A stretch of 64,000 bases of DNA. Source: Parachlorella kessleri (taxonomy: Eukaryota > Chlorophyta > Trebouxiophyceae > Chlorellales > Chlorellaceae). The notes under the pieces were generated by a model. That model worked only from the letters and a program-made list of their open reading frames with translations. It was not told the origin of the DNA and ran no database searches. Location: NCBI GenBank assembly GCA_001598975.1, contig BBXU01002724.1:1-64000 (forward strand), given 5' to 3'. Of the stretch, positions 1 to 10,157 are shown piece after piece (position 1 is the stretch's first letter; each line of letters opens with the position of its first letter). The position numbers were made by a program, and so were the translations under genes.

Positions 1-33
1 CCCCCACCACACACACACACCACCATCACCAAC

Positions 34-3000
34 CTGCAGCAGGGCTTCCAGGCCGGTGGCCCCCTGCGGCACCAGCTGCACCCTGCCGCCATGCTGTGCC
101 AGCAGGGCAGCGCGGGAGTGGGGCAGCAGCAGGTAGCTCTTCATCAGGTTCTCCTCACGAATGGGCAGCACCGACCCCAGCACGCCCTGCAGGGGGGGTG
201 GCGGGCAGGCAGCAGTAGCTGGCACGCTGCGGATCATAAACATACAGCCTTCAGCAATGCGGCTTCAATAGGGTCGAATCTGGCTGAGGCAGCCAGTGCT
301 CGTCACTCAGTCCAGGTGTGGCAGGCTTTAGGTCTTCAGCATGCAAGGCACCCCACCCGGACAAGAGCGAGCATGCCACACGGAGCTTGTCCTAGCTATG
401 GTGCAGTGTAAAAGGATCTGCCGTAGGCGGGTGTGATCTTTCCTATCTGTTTACAAGCCAGCTGGTCAGGCGGAAGCAACACTGATGGACACGTGGTCCC
501 CCACCCACCTGGCCCTGTATGGTGCTTAGCATGGCCTCCACAGCCGGGCCTGCAACCTCCTTGAGGCCCGGGGGCCTGATGGTGAGGTGAGGCAGCGGCG
601 CCAGCGTCTCCACGCCCTTCTGGCGGCTCTCCGTGGGAATTACGTAGCTCACCCCCGACGACAGCTTCTCCTGTGGAGAGGGGGAGGGAGGGGTGGGTAC
701 CGTGTTGCCAGCCAGACGATGCATCGCAGCACCTCAGCTACGATGTGATACTGTGCTGGAGCCTCCCCTCTAGGCTAAGTACTCATCCCTAACCCGCCAC
801 AATGATCTGCTCATGGTGCCGGGCAGACCTTGCTGCTTGCCGTTCCTGCTTGCAACAGTTACCTTCGTAGCTGGTTGGGCCCTGCACTAAAAAGGCGGGG
901 TGGCAAGGATACAGCAATGCCCCAGTGGAGCAGTTTGTCAAAACCTCACCAGGTCAGCAAGTGGCGGCTTCATGCAGCGCAGCATCCCCAGCAGCCCCCG
1001 CAGCGAGTGCTGCACCACCACCCGCTGCGCCTCCCTCCAACCCACAGCCAGCGGCAGCCCAGCTGCTGCTGAATGCGAGGCCGCCAGCCGTGCCATCTGC
1101 GGAACATCAATGCCCGCTAGACGCCGGGCGGCAGGGGTGGGGATGCTGCGGGCGCACGGTTGCTGGGGTGGGCTGTGCCGGCTAACACCAGCCGGCTGGC
1201 ACCTGCTAGCAACAGCAGCAGCAGCAGCAGGTATCCCCGTGGCTGAGTCGCTGGGATAGGCTGCAGTCTGGGTTGCTGGACTTTGAGCGCAAGCAGCAGG
1301 GCGCATGGCAGTGCCCCTGCCACTGGGAGGGCCGGGTGGCTGCATTGCCATGAGGCTCTGCTCCCTGCTGGGCCCTACCGCCGCAGGACCAATGTGCTGA
1401 CGAGGGAGAGGAGAACAAAGCGGTGCCACGGCAGCCTCGCCTCTACTGCTATCGACAGGTGGAGCCGTGGGCAAGGATGGCCCTGCAGATCGATCAGCCC
1501 TGGGGCTGCCGCTGGCTGCCAGGCTGCCAGGAGGGTGCCCCAGCCGGTGCAGGCTTCCTGCCGGTGCCATGTCAGCGCCAGCAAGGACCGCGGCTGCAGG
1601 TGCCGGCAGGCCTGCTCCATGGCTAGGGACAGCAGCAGGTGGTGGTACACTGGGCCTGGCGAGCACACACTCTGCGCTTTCTGATACTGGAGGGCACGGT
1701 TGAGTTTGGCAGGCTGCATCTAGGGGCGGCATGGGCACGTTGCTGCCACCGCCTGAATCTGCTGCTGGCCTAGGCCGGGGCGGTGGTGGAGCAGGCTGCA
1801 GGGCGTGGGAGGATGCAGACCGTAATGGGAGCAGCAAGCTGGGGCTGGCCAGCGCCGGCGCCCCTGCTGAGCTCTGCTTTGCTGCTGCCGCCGCCGCGGC
1901 GGCTAGCACTGTCGCTGCACCCGCAAGGCCCACGCTGCCGAGCCTGGCGGGGCCCGCTGCAGACCCAACTGAGCTCAGCAGGCTGGGTTGCTGGGTTGCC
2001 ACCTGTGGTGGCGGTTGGGCGGCTGGGGCATCCCCCTCAGTATCGGCAGCGGCGGCTCGGATACCTGGGGCGTGTTGAGGAGTCTCTGTGGCCCTACCGC
2101 TGTCAGCTCTGCTAAGCGGTGCTGGTGGCGAGCCCGGCAATGCTGTAGCAAAGGGTGACACAGTCACAGCCCCTGTAGGCGAAGTGCTGGCAGAGACGGA
2201 CTTGGCAGCTGGCATGGCAGTCGGTGGCCCCGTGGTGGGTGACTTGGCAGGTTGCTCGAGGCTCTCATCCTCATCGTATTGCAGTAGCCTTGGTGTTACG
2301 GCCAGCCTGCATGCAGGCTGATGTAGCGTAAGGCAAGAAAAGGGCTGGAGTGTAGTGGTCAAACCTAAAGTCAGAGAGGTTGCCTGACACGACAGCTAGC
2401 AAACCTCGGTGGAAAGTCACCCCGCCAGGGCACCGAGAAACTTATATATGGAGGGCCTGCTTCTCATGCTATGTCACCTTCAGCAGGCACGGCATTTCCA
2501 TGACAGCTCTACTGCAAATCAAAAACTATACCGGACATCACAGATTATCCCGCACAGACACGTGGCCCGACTTGGCGGCAGCCAGGTGAACCCACCCTGA
2601 GGGTGCAGCATCCAAATCCCTCCACCCAGGGCCCGCCTCCTGGCTCTCCTCTCCCGGCCAGCTTCGCTTGCGGGCCAGGGGCAGCGGGGGGACCAGCAGA
2701 GGCCTGGCCCCCGCCGCCTGCTGCGCCTGCTGAGCACGAGGCGATGCCACACCTGCACTGCCCCCTCCGACGCCATTGCCGCTGCTGAAGCCTCGCAAGG
2801 CAGCCCTGGGGCTCCCAAGGGCGGCAGGATCACTGTGGGGGTTGTGTGCCGGACCAGCTGCGCCCCGCCGGGGATGGCTGGGGCGCTTGCGCCCCTGAGG
2901 AGGCGCCGAACTCTCAAGGCTGCCACTGCGTGCTGGCAGCCCGTCCACTGCTGGAGTTGCTGCTGCCACTGCCTTGAGGAGCGGCAGGTGGTCTGTCTTG

Positions 3001-4894
3001 TGGCTTGCTCGCTCCTCGGCCCTCCCACTCTGGGCTGCAGGGACGCCTACTGCTGCCACTACCGAGCTGCAAGGTGGCCACCCTGGGGCAGGAGTTGGTT
3101 CTGTGCGCTTGGCAGCCATATCCACAAGGGGCATGGAGGCTCTGCTCCCCATGCCTAAATGACCAATGCGCAGCAGTGACCCCCTTTCGCCATGGCTCTC
3201 ACTGCTGCTTGACAGCTGCCGATGCAGGGCAGCCCCTGCTGCATGCCCCTGTGCCCCAACCCTAGCTGCAGCAGGGCCAGCAGGGAAGCGTGCCCTTGCC
3301 ACAGCCTCCTGCTGGCCACCACCCTTGCTGGCCAGCTTGGCCGGCATTGCCGGGTTGCCCTGGGTCTGCGCTGGGCGCCTAGCGGCATCACATAGCTTTT
3401 CGACCGCACTGTGCTGCTCAGGTGCAGTCCTGCGGCCCGGTCCCCTGCCCAAAGGCGCTCCACACTTGGGCATCAATTCTCCTGTGCCCGCTTGCTGCGG
3501 CGGCCTGCTTGACGCCAAGCTTGGTCTAGCGCGGTCGAGCCCGGACCGTGTCGTTGCCAAGGCATCAAGTGCTGCTGGCGTCTGCTCCTGCGGTTGCTCC
3601 AGCTCCTGAAAATGCTCTACTTGCTGCTTGCTAGGAGGCGATCTAGGCCTCTTGGCAGAGCCTGCCGCTGCTGGTACCGCTGCTTCCGTGGGTGGTAAGG
3701 TTGTCCTCGGCTGAACCCGGCCCTCCTGGGGCTGCTGCTGCTGCTGCTGCTGGCGCTGCTGTGCAAGCTGCTGCCATTTTTCTTGCAAGGCCGGCGACAG
3801 CGCGGGTTTTGCTGCCCCAGCAGCGCTGGTTGGCGGCCTCCTGACGGTGCCACTGAGACTGGCAAGGCCGTCCCTTGCCGGGAAAGCCCCGCTGGGTGGC
3901 GGGATCACAGCTGGTTCCTTGGGACTGGCAAGCTTGATGCGCAAGCGCACAAGCTTGGGGCTGACAGGGCTCCTTGGGCTGGCAGGCTGGCCATGGCCAG
4001 GCAGGGGCCCTGCAGCTCTCTTGCCACCAGCAACAGGCGTCATCAGCCTGGGACTGCCACCTGCAGGAGCCCCGCTCATGTTGACTCTGGGTACAGCTGC
4101 ATCCTCCCTGCTGCTGCCGCCTGGCTTTTTATCCCGAGCAGCCTGTCCTTGTGGACGTCCTTCCACATCAGCCTGGGGCCCTGCCAGTGCTGCCACTATG
4201 CGCGCCACCCCAGCCGCAGCCCGGCGTGCTGGCCGGCCTGCTTGTTCTTCGCCCGCTGCCCGCTGGCGAGCGCTGGCCCGCTGCCCACGGCTGGCCATGC
4301 TGCGCACAGCACGCCAGGCTGCTGCATCACCATCCTCACTTGATGCATCGCTGTGACTTACATCATCGTCGCTCCAGGCCGCCACCCCACGCCGTCGCTG
4401 CGAGGTCTCCATATTACCCCCTGCTTGGGGGCTGCCGTGGCCACCCTGACCAGGAGTGCTGTTTCTGTGTGAAGGCTGATTGAGCGCGGCTGGATGTGAA
4501 ACAGTGACGGCGGCAAGCCGGCTGCCCTCCCTGGAGAGCGGTCTCTGTTGCAGTACCCTGGTCGGTGCTGCAGTGCTGCAAGCAGGCTGCTGCTCCTCCT
4601 CCTCCTCCTCCTCCTCCTGCTGCTCCTTCCAAGGGGGGTCAAGAGTAGTCCATTGACGCCGCACAGGCTCGTCTGCCCAGCTTGCGACCAGGCCATCCGT
4701 TTCGGGCGCCTCGCAGCTCGGGCGCCGAGCTCCCGGCGCATGTACCCCGTTCCCTCTGCAGACGCCACGAATGAGTCAACCCAGATAGGGAATGTATCTA
4801 GGTTTATGTGAGCTTCCTAACGACAGAAACCCTCACCTGGGCCAGCCATCGACAGCGGTCTAGCACAGCATGACATGTCTCACCTCGTCGCCAT
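34..4894 (-). CDS. Large unrecognised low-complexity protein, 3' end outside window
   Basis: Phase-consistent model: exons 4894-4884, 4755-2596, 2306-950, 670-509 and 186-34; the last ends at a GTTGGT donor, so the gene runs past the window start. Exon 1 is only 11 nt (ATGGCGACGAG then GTGAGA) and joins exon 2 in frame. The first ~1175 residues are rich in Ala, Ser, Pro, Gln and Arg, with an acidic Glu run near residue 50 encoded by a GAG repeat. The last two exons are different: ordered, helical-looking sequence without low complexity, including VSYVIPTESRQKG, LKEVAGPAVEAML and REENLMKSYLLLP. I recognise no family; a faint resemblance to the C-terminus of RUS/DUF647 proteins is not strong enough to name it. 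Length so far is at least 1280 residues. Exon structure is fairly sure, function unknown. Confidence 0.6.
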
Positions 4895-5599
4895 GTAGAA
4901 CTTCCGATATATTAAGGTCCTTCCATTGGTTACGGTCGGTAGCAAAGCTGATCACGACACGAACATAGTCCGCTTGCAAAGCGATACCTATAGGCCCATG
5001 TCGTTGCCTAGGAGCGGTGATCTCATTCTTGAACCCTTATCCCCATTACGGATTGGAGGGAGCACGGGACTCGAACTTGTCAAGTTTCGAGATCGATGTG
5101 CATCAGGTATCTGCTCAAGTATCTCTGCAGGTTTCTAGGTGGTTGGCAAAGCTTGTCCTTCTTGAGTTATTTCATATGGATATCCTATTGCACTTCCCAA
5201 GTCCACCATTTCAAGAGCAAGCATTGGGAATGCAGGTGCCGGCAAAAAAGTGGCACACCCCAAATGACCATAAGTGGGCCACATACATAGCATGTAGCAC
5301 AGCCCAACAGAGCATGCAAGTATGACACATAGAGCGTCACTATCAAGGATTGGTACTGAGATAGTGTTCTGACAATCTTGAACTAGTCAGCGGCATCAAC
5401 AGTCAGAACCGTGCTTGAAGGCATATCAACCCTGCAGTCACTTCGCGCCACACACTGCAGTAGGCCCATACCCAACATATTACAGGGGATCGCCTTGGTA
5501 CTCTGCCTAACTGAGGAAGTTTCCCTCTCCAGGGCAGGGCTCCGCCAATCCGACAGGTGACACGAGAGAACAATGAGCGCTGCAAATAGTGGGCGCCAC
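4895..5599. other. Intergenic: promoter of the gene at 34-4894 and 3' end of the DUF1399 gene
   Basis: About 700 nt between two minus-strand genes. It holds the TTACA signal for the DUF1399 gene (5480-5484) and presumably the promoter of the next gene near 4895-5100, where an AT-rich stretch (ATATATTAAGG on the plus strand, near 4905) lies just upstream of the ATG. No convincing gene. A tRNA-like B-box near 5070 has no matching stem. Confidence 0.5.
5480..5484 (-). promoter_or_regulatory. Polyadenylation signal TGTAA of the DUF1399 gene
   Basis: TTACA on the plus strand (TGTAA on the coding strand) lies about 115 nt past the stop of the minus-strand gene. TGTAA is the usual chlorophyte poly(A) signal and supports both strand and gene end. 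Confidence 0.6.
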
Positions 5600-8500
5600 T
5601 CAACTACCGCCCCCGCCGCCGCCACAGCCGCCACCGCCGCCACAGCCCGCACCCCCGCCACCGCAGCCCGCACCCCCACAGGCCCCCCCGCTGCAGCCTG
5701 CCCCTCCGCAGCCCCCGCCCCCGCAGCCGGCCCCATCCCAACCCCCGGCCAGCCCCACCTCAAGGCCGCCCACCCTGCACCCACTCGCATGGTACATTCA
5801 GTGACCTGCTGGCCTACAGAGGGGGGTTGACAAACCATGCTGAGGGACCATGCGCGACGCACAGGCGCTTCACATAGACAACTCGCTAGGGTCTACATGC
5901 ACTGCCGCTCTCCTAACCAATCCACCCAAGTCATGGTGGTTGCCGCAATGGCAACGACATACATACACACGCACTGCCTCCACCAAGCACAGCAATGTGG
6001 TGGTGGGGGGTGAGGGGAATGGGCCTGCTTCCAACTGAGCGAGTCACATGCACCCTCTTACAACGTCCCTGCTTACCACAAAAGACCTGTGGCTCCACAT
6101 GCGGCGCCCCCGGTGGCGGTACCGCTGCTGCCGCTGCCATAGTACCGCTGGGTGGGCGCTTGCGGCAGCCCGCCCCTCTGACCCCAGTCCGCCGGGTAGG
6201 CGTAGGTGGGCGGGAAGACCCACGCCGGTACCGGCGGCTTGCAGTGGAGGGCTGGCGGGAGGGCCCGGGCATAGCCACTGGTGCCCTTGAACAGCACTGC
6301 TGGGTTGCAGTCAAGGGGGCCCAAGGGATGGCGGGCAACCACGGCAGACAACTCCGCCCACCTTGATTTGGTGAAGTCAAAAGCATGCTGCAGCTTGCCC
6401 CTGCAACCAGCCAGCCCATCACACAAAGTTGTGCTGGTGGGGGGAGACTCAAACAGCCAGACTGGTTGGACCGCATCCATGGAGGGCTATCAGAGATGCA
6501 GGCAGCCCAGCGCAGAGTGGCAAACAGGCTCGAGCGTAACAAAGTGCTGGCATATAGGGCCCTACAGGCGCACATGGGGGCCTAGTCAATGACCCAGGGT
6601 AGCTTTTGGTTAGCCGGATCACAGGAACGGCATTGGGGAAGCATAGGGGGAAGCCCACTATGCTGCGAGCAAGGACAAGATGTGAGCTGTTGGTTACAGG
6701 GGTCACTGCCTTGCAGGCAAGGCTGTTGGCTTAGGAAGGCCAGCAGGCCCAGCACACGCAAAGACGGCCGTGCTAACAATTATGAGTTCGGCCTCACCCA
6801 TCAGATACTCCTGTTAAACTTGCCATCATGGCTAGAGACCATGCCGGTTGATGTGCCAGGCAGCCAGCAGCTGGACGTGACTGGGGCAATTCGTGGGGGA
6901 ACCCAACACAAACGCAGCCTGTATGCCCGCCATACCCTTCAGAGCGGTCATTGAATGTGTCATCATGGCCGAAGGCTCTCCCGTTGGACCGGACAGCCAC
7001 GTTCTGGTAGCTGTAGGTAGCCATCATGTGCGCATGCCAAACCTACACACAGCGGGAGAGGGACCCATGTCAACCGCCTACTGAGGCAGGATGTGTATAG
7101 GGATTGATGGGAGGTACAGGTTGGCTACCTGTTAGGGGTGTTACGGAGGCAAGCACATGGCGCATGCTGCAGGGCTGTCTTAATGACCTGCCTGCATTTC
7201 AGACGCTTGTGGTAGCACAGTATTTCTGCCGCTCTTAGGAGCATGCAAGTAGAAAGCGCAGCCAAGCGCGAAGTTTATGGCAGCATGCTGGGGTCGTAGG
7301 TTGAGTGATGTAAATCACGCTCAGGTTGTCAGTGCTGGCCTGGCAACCACGCAAGCAGCGAGCGGTAGTCAGGGGTCCTCACCAGGTTTATGAGAAGGAT
7401 TTCAGTGCAGTTGGCACTACATAGTTTCAAGAAGAGCCACCGCTGGGAAGGCTCACCAAATCAATATCGTATGTAGGCACCAGGGGCGGGTCGAATGGCT
7501 TCTCAAACGGGCCGCCGGACAGGCGTGTCACCCCCATCGCCAGGAAGAGAGCATAGCGATCCACAGCAGCCTGCAAATTCTTCACAATCCTGCATACACC
7601 ACGGAGGACGCCAAATCTTCCTCTTAGAGACTGTGTAAGGCCCCACAGCAATAGGCCTCACACAGCTGTGCAGCGTCAGCTGGCTCACGCCAGCTGGCCT
7701 GATGAATGTCCCCCTGGTGTGCAACTCGAAAGGGAAAGAACCACATAACAGTGGCGGCGGCTAGTTGCATCATGCGCGCAAGCTTGAAGAGGCGTGCAGG
7801 CCACTTCGAGGATTACAAGGCCTTTGAAGAGGTGGTGGGCCAGCCTCTGACCATGGCATCCCGCCAGCAGTGAAGCTTCCACGCAATGCTGGTGCTTGTC
7901 AACCTGGCACAAAATCTCACCAGGGGTTGTACACATTGGTAATGAAATCCTTCTGCCGCATGGCTGAGCCAAGGATGGAATCTTCCCCAAGCCTCGAGCG
8001 GAACTTGGTCCTCTCTGCCAGCCGCCAGCTAAGATCTGCGTTGCAGTAGAGGAGACGCCACTGCACGAGATGCCGACTGGCTAGCCAAGGGACACAGACA
8101 GCTGCGTCAGTCCAGCTTTGCCAGCAGCAGGTAACACGCCAAGATGAGTTTGCCAGGCAGCATGCTGACCCACTGGTGGAGTGTGGTTATTGTAGCGTTG
8201 CCACCCAGCAGGCACCCAGTCGCAGACTCACGCAGACCTCACTTCAATGCAGCCCACTTACTCTTGTCTAGTCTAACAGTGTACCGCCACCTAACCATGC
8301 TGCCGTGATTCCCCCAAGTGGGGCCAACAAAAAGCCAGGATGTACTTGCCCACAAACCACAAGACCAAGAAGGCTCCAGGTACCAAATCTTAATGGCATT
8401 CACCCACTCTTAATGCAGCAGACTTGTGCAGGAAAATAACGGAATCCCCTAGAGCTCAGCACGGCTTCCCAGGGCACACCACGTGTAACAGTACCTCCTT

Positions 8501-9325
8501 GGTAGCCAACAGCAGCCCAGGCCCCCACCTGTGAAGTACACGGGCTCGTATGGCTCTGCCTGTCCCTCCAGCGTTGCAGCATGCTTGGAAACCCACTGCT
8601 GCCATGCTGCAGTAGAGTACTTGATTCGCTTGCACAGGCGGGAAGCCTTGCCACCCTGGGGTATCGTTGGTAGTACTGTGGGGCGATCAGGGCACGCGGG
8701 CGTGGCGTATTGCAGTGGCCGCCCTACCAAACTTTGGCAACCCTCTGCATAGGTTCCAGGGTTGATCCGGTGGACATAGGAGATATACAGGACGTCCAGA
8801 GGTGGCAGCAGCTTGTCAGCGGTGCCCCTGGCTGCTGCCTCAGCCGCCAGCGGTAACCAAATCGTGTCATAGCGCCTGCAAAGTGGGGACCAGCCAGCTT
8901 GCTGAGCGCGTGCCACACTGTGTCGCGCTAGCACCTGGATAGGGAGGGTGAGGGCCAAGCGTTTACACATCCTAGGTAGGCTGGCGCGTGAAGGTGCGGT
9001 GGCTGGTAGGGTTGAGTACAAGGCAGTGCAGGCCAGCCAGTATCTGTGAGGTATGTCCTTCTCAGCCAGACCACCAGCAGCACAGCCCTCTGGCAGGCAT
9101 TGTTGTCCTCTACACTCCCAGCAGCCAAGGGCGGCTTGCTCACCTCAAGGCCTCCCGCAGCACGTCTGGGTGATACAACCCCTCTGCCTCCAGCGTTCCG
9201 ACACCATCCACAGCGGCGAGAACAGCAAGCAATTTGTGCACCAGCTTGCGTACTCGACAATATTTCAGTTCACGCCTCACTTCTATATACTTCTCACGGA
9301 GCCTGTCAACATTCCACAACACCAT
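5600..9325 (-). CDS. Glycine-rich domain protein (DUF1399, GRDP-like) with Gly/Cys tail
   Basis: Seven exons close in frame: 9325-9144, 8875-8529, 8014-7921, 7589-7457, 7042-6936, 6400-6077, 5774-5600; 453 residues. The family is recognised from its repeated helical signature: HKLLAVLAAVDGVGTLEAEG at the start, RRYDTIWLPLAAE, PPLDVLYISYVHRINPGTY, then the second half LVPTYDIDLVWHAHMM followed by FGHDDTFNDRSEGG and HAFDFTKSRWAEL, matching the DUF1399 hallmark PxLDIDLxWHxHM...DDxxNDR...FxxTxxxW. The WHAHM motif is split over an intron, which is why it is easily missed. The first half keeps only the His of WHxH. Arabidopsis GRDP1/2 are stress- and development-related, but molecular function is unknown. 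The last exon is almost only Gly with seven Cys, ending in Ser and TGA. An upstream start is possible but not needed. Confidence 0.88.
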
Positions 9326-9589
9326 GACACTGGTATCAGCCTGGCTACTGTTATTCGCCGCTGCACAAAATAGGCTCCATTACTGCAGTATCGAGCTGCA
9401 TTGAAGCCCGATCGTAACGCGGTCGCCTACATCCTACGTGGCCACGCGTGGCGAGGCCATGGCCGGCCAAGGCTCCAGACTAGCGGTGACCAATGTGCAG
9501 ATCCAGCCAAGTGCCAGCTGGTCAGGATGGTGTCGATGGCAACACATACTGACACTCAACCCAAGGCTTCACTTGAACTGTACACTTCA

Positions 9590-9690
9590 TTAGTAAGGGT
9601 GGCAGGTAGTGCGAACAAGAGTGCAACAGAGTGGAGATAGGGTATAGCCATGGGGTATAGCTGTACGTAGGGCTGGGCTGGATGCAGATT
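9590..9690. repeat. Dispersed short repeat, copy A
   Basis: Shares the block GGGTGGCAGGTAGTGCGAAC and, about 70 nt later, GGGCTGGATGCAGA with the sequence at 17731-17818, and more weakly with 53010-53165. Spacing between the two blocks differs a little among copies. No coding potential and no clear terminal repeats seen. Confidence 0.6.
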
Positions 9691-10013
9691 CTCTGAAGTG
9701 TCAAACGGCCAGCTAGTTGGGCTTCTGGCCTCCATCGAACTCCATACGTGCCCAGCCCGGCCCCCTGAAGCACCTCTGATATGGGCCCCGCCAAGCTGCC
9801 AGCTGTGCTGTCAAAACTCCTCCTGCCATGTAGACCCTCTTCACAACATGGCAACACTAAGTTTATAGTCCTGTCGCAGTAACCTGTCACAGTGCCAGGT
9901 TCACGAGTCTCCCAAAGCAGGTTGTCGAATCTCAAAGACTTCCGCTCCTGCCGGAGGACCCCAATCACACGGAATTGCCAATCTAATAAAACTTAGGTCA
10001 AATGACTAGGTGT

Positions 10014-10018
10014 TTACA
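10014..10018 (-). promoter_or_regulatory. Polyadenylation signal TGTAA of the ArfGAP gene
   Basis: TTACA on the plus strand, about 140 nt beyond the stop codon of the minus-strand ArfGAP gene. Confidence 0.55.
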
Positions 10019-10157
10019 ACACTGTCGACCTTATTGCAAACATGGCCTGTTGGACAATATAAGAAAACAAAACCCCCATAGTCATGTCACAGCCCTACCC
10101 CCTTCCGCCCTGGGACTACAAAACACCCTCCAGGTCAGGTGGAAATAGCCCATCCCA

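Larger units (their letters stand above)
9326..10157. other. Intergenic with a dispersed repeat copy
   Basis: No gene seen. Holds the 3' UTR of the ArfGAP gene with its poly(A) signal (10014-10018), a copy of a short dispersed repeat (9590-9690), and presumably the promoter of the DUF1399 gene. Confidence 0.5.

Noticed and set aside
5040..5110. Possible minus-strand tRNA (GTTCGAGTCCC, a B-box-like match)
   Set aside because: The T-stem does not pair and no acceptor or anticodon stem can be drawn around it.
5589..5804. Proline-rich plus-strand frame (PPPPPPQPPPPPQPAP...), like an algal cell-wall protein
   Set aside because: It is the complement of the Gly/Cys tail of the DUF1399 gene, whose exon phases, stop and TGTAA signal all fit the minus strand.
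6385..6585. Helical plus-strand frame ending NKVLAYRALQAHMGA
   Set aside because: Looked like a C-terminal exon, but no partner exons were found and the minus-strand DUF1399 exon and intron account for the region.
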